DNA from: Gammaproteobacteria bacterium
Lineage (GTDB): Bacteria; Pseudomonadota; Gammaproteobacteria; Pseudomonadales; Pseudohongiellaceae
Length of the DNA stretch: 64,000 nucleotides
Direction: 5' to 3'
Assembly (NCBI GenBank): GCA_030654835.1
Contig: JAURWS010000012.1
Location: 245,836-309,835, forward strand
The notes under the pieces were generated by a model. That model was not told the origin of the DNA. It made no database searches and saw only the letters and a program-made list of their open reading frames with translations. The position numbers were made by a program, and so were the translations under genes. Numbering within the stretch: the first letter of the stretch is position 1; the number at the start of each line of letters is the position of its first letter. Below, piece by piece: positions 62,185 to 64,000 of this stretch.

Positions 62185-62511
62185 TCAGGCCGCAATCGTA
62201 ATACCTCGCGGACGCGCTTTATCAGCCGAACGTACCGTAATCTCTACTCGCTGATCCAGTGACACAAGTGCCTGCATCAAGCGTTCGAGTGAAATATTTT
62301 GCAGTTTGAAGTGGCGAATCTGAGAGACCTTGGGCTGAGTCATGCCTGTGATGGTCGCCACTTCTGTTTGATTCAGGCCACGTGCCGCAATCAGATCATT
62401 GAATTTCACTGCCAGGATGGTTTTGGCAGACAGTTCTTCGGCGTCGTCGAATCCTAGATCGCTCAGTACATTGTCAGTGCCGATTGGGTCAGTTCTTGAG
62501 ACCATTTTCAT
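62185..62511 (-). CDS. HigA-like XRE antitoxin
   Basis: AKTILAVKFNDLIAARGLNQTEVATITGMTQPKVSQIRHFKLQNISLERLMQALVSLDQRVEITV. Confidence 0.88.
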   Translation of the reverse strand: MKMVSRTDPIGTDNVLSDLGFDDAEELSAKTILAVKFNDLIAARGLNQTEVATITGMTQPKVSQIRHFKLQNISLERLMQALVSLDQRVEITVRSADKARPRGITIAA

Positions 62512-62651
62512 TCCCTGCTGCGCTTGTGACGGGCGAGCACCGCTTTCAATCGAGATTCAATCAAGGCGATTTGTACCGACTCTGAGAACGCCTTGAAGTC
62601 TTTCTTTGATGACCCCTCCCAGAACAGCAACTTCCGTTGTTTAGTCTCCAT
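62508..62651 (-). pseudogene. HigB/Gp49-like toxin remnant (47 aa, apparent in-frame internal deletion)
   Basis: METKQRKLLFWEGSSKKDFKAFSESV (toxin N-terminus) joined to QIALIESRLKAVLARHKRSRE (C-terminus-like); ATGA overlap with higA. Too short for the ORF track. Confidence 0.65.
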
Positions 62652-62830
62652 GAATATACCTGTTCGAGTATAAATGGCAAGTTATACGTTCTTCTGCTTG
62701 GAGTATAGACGTGCCGGGAAATCGGCGCCGCCTCAGGCCATTGATGGAAGTCTTTCACAGTTCGGCCGGATTCAGGTGCCCAGGCTGACACGCGCTGCCT
62801 AAATGCCTATCATGGCGCCATGAATCAATC

Positions 62831-63325
62831 TTGCGGCATCAGTGGGCTCACATCGTGTCAATAGAAATCTGGGAAATGCTGAGTTACATCGTGACTGTCG
62901 TCGGCTTGCCGCTGGCGATTCTGGTGTTCCTGTTCGAGCAGCACAAGGAGCGTGAGAGCGAGGAGGAAGAGGTCTACCAGCTGCTGTCGGACAATTATCA
63001 GGACTTTCTGAAGGTCGCGCTGGAGAATCCGGACCTGCGCCTGTTTTCCGTGGAGGTCACCAATTTGAATGAGGAGCAGCGCGAGCGCCAGTTCATCATC
63101 TTCGCGATGGTATGCTCGCTGTTCGAACGTGCCTTTCTGCTCTTATATGAGGACAAAATGGCGCCCAAGCAGGCGCGGCGCTGGAACTCGTGGGAAGACT
63201 ATATTCTGGAGTGGTGTCAGAAGCCCAACTTCCGTGAGAGCCTGCCCAAGCTGCTGCGTGGTGAAGATCCGGGTTTTGTCCGCTATGTGCAGGAGTTGAT
63301 CAGCTCCGGCAAGACCCAGACTTGA
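62831..63325 (+). CDS. hypothetical membrane-anchored protein
   Basis: N-terminal TM (MLSYIVTVVGLPLAILVFLFEQHKERESEEEE) and soluble helical domain; no family confidently recognised. Confidence 0.6.
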   Translation: MRHQWAHIVSIEIWEMLSYIVTVVGLPLAILVFLFEQHKERESEEEEVYQLLSDNYQDFLKVALENPDLRLFSVEVTNLNEEQRERQFIIFAMVCSLFERAFLLLYEDKMAPKQARRWNSWEDYILEWCQKPNFRESLPKLLRGEDPGFVRYVQELISSGKTQT

Positions 63326-63373
63326 GCATATCCAGGTATGTGTAACTAAGAATCTGAAAGGAGACCGCCAATC

Positions 63374-63796
63374 ATGACACATGCATCGCGATTACTGGCC
63401 CTGTGCGGGCTCTCGCTGCTGGCTTGCGCATCCGCATGGCCGCAGGCTTCGATGAAGACGCAGAGCGTCAAGGACATCATGACGACGGTCATCGCGCCCG
63501 CTACCAATACGCTGTGGGGCGCCTCGAATGTACAGACGGATGCTCAGTGGCAGGAGCTGGAGCAGGCAGCGCAGCAGGTGATCGAGGCTGGCACACAGAT
63601 CGCCGACGGCGCGGGCAGTCATGACGCGGTGGCTGTGAATGCAGACTGGCAGGCATACGCAGACGAGATGATCGCCGCCGCCCGCAGTGCGCTCGCTGCA
63701 ATTCAGAAGCGCGACGAGGAGGCTTTGTTCAACGCTGGTAATGACCAGCTTTATCCGCCTTGCGAGAGTTGTCACGCTCAGTATCTGCCGAAGTAA
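63374..63796 (+). CDS. c-type cytochrome, c556-like
   Basis: Signal/lipobox-like N-terminus and single CESCH (CxxCH) near the C-terminus. Confidence 0.7.
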   Translation: MTHASRLLALCGLSLLACASAWPQASMKTQSVKDIMTTVIAPATNTLWGASNVQTDAQWQELEQAAQQVIEAGTQIADGAGSHDAVAVNADWQAYADEMIAAARSALAAIQKRDEEALFNAGNDQLYPPCESCHAQYLPK

Positions 63797-63809
63797 CTGG
63801 CGGCGCAGG

Positions 63810-63878
63810 GGTAATCGCGGGCGGGCCTTTATGCCCTCGGGTACGCTCCCACAGAACTTATCGCGGGCAGGCCCGCTT
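63810..63878. repeat. degenerate REP-like repeats
   Basis: taatcgcgggcgggcc...cgctcccacagaacttatcgcgggcaggcccgctt resembles the REP at 60852-60923. Confidence 0.6.
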
Positions 63879-64000
63879 GTATGTTTATGGTGGACAAGCG
63901 ATAAGGGGCTTGTCGGGGGTGGAGGGACTAGGCTCGCATCTGCATAGACAGACCGTGGGAGACATCGCCCCACCTTCTCACCGCAAGCGCCAATAAGGAA

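Noticed and set aside
62561-62791. 76-aa minus ORF next to higA considered as the toxin
   Set aside because: No toxin-like sequence; the real toxin remnant is the 47-aa frame at 62508-62651 with ATGA overlap.

Overview
The window is a gammaproteobacterial chromosomal segment, mostly housekeeping. In order it carries: a Bat/MoxR aerotolerance-type operon (minus strand, batD cut by the window start); DUF2835-pyrD-glutaredoxin; tatD and an EAL/HDOD gene; ilvE; topA; lexA with a LexA box; nagZ-hpt; selU/mnmH; a Wzz/BY-kinase-like gene with small partners; etfBA; rne; a serine-recombinase-like gene overlapping lolCDE; comEC; exbBD; msbA-lpxK-ycaR-kdsB-ptp-murB; uvrY-uvrC-pgsA; and a tRNA-Gly/Cys/Leu cluster. 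The accessory part is about 45-64 kb. It centres on a histidine kinase and sigma54 response regulator next to an ABC efflux cluster (ATPase, three MacB/FtsX-like permeases, periplasmic adaptor). Repeated TGTTC-N7-GAACA-like sites and a candidate -24/-12 promoter lie in its control region. Two toxin-antitoxin-like modules (AbiE-like and DUF433/DUF5615) sit inside this regulatory locus. The AbiEii toxin, a HigB-like toxin and a DUF222/HNH endonuclease all look like remnants with the middle missing, while the AbiEi and HigA antitoxins look intact. No CRISPR array, prophage or rRNA was seen. All family calls come from reading the translated sequence by eye; no database search was run.
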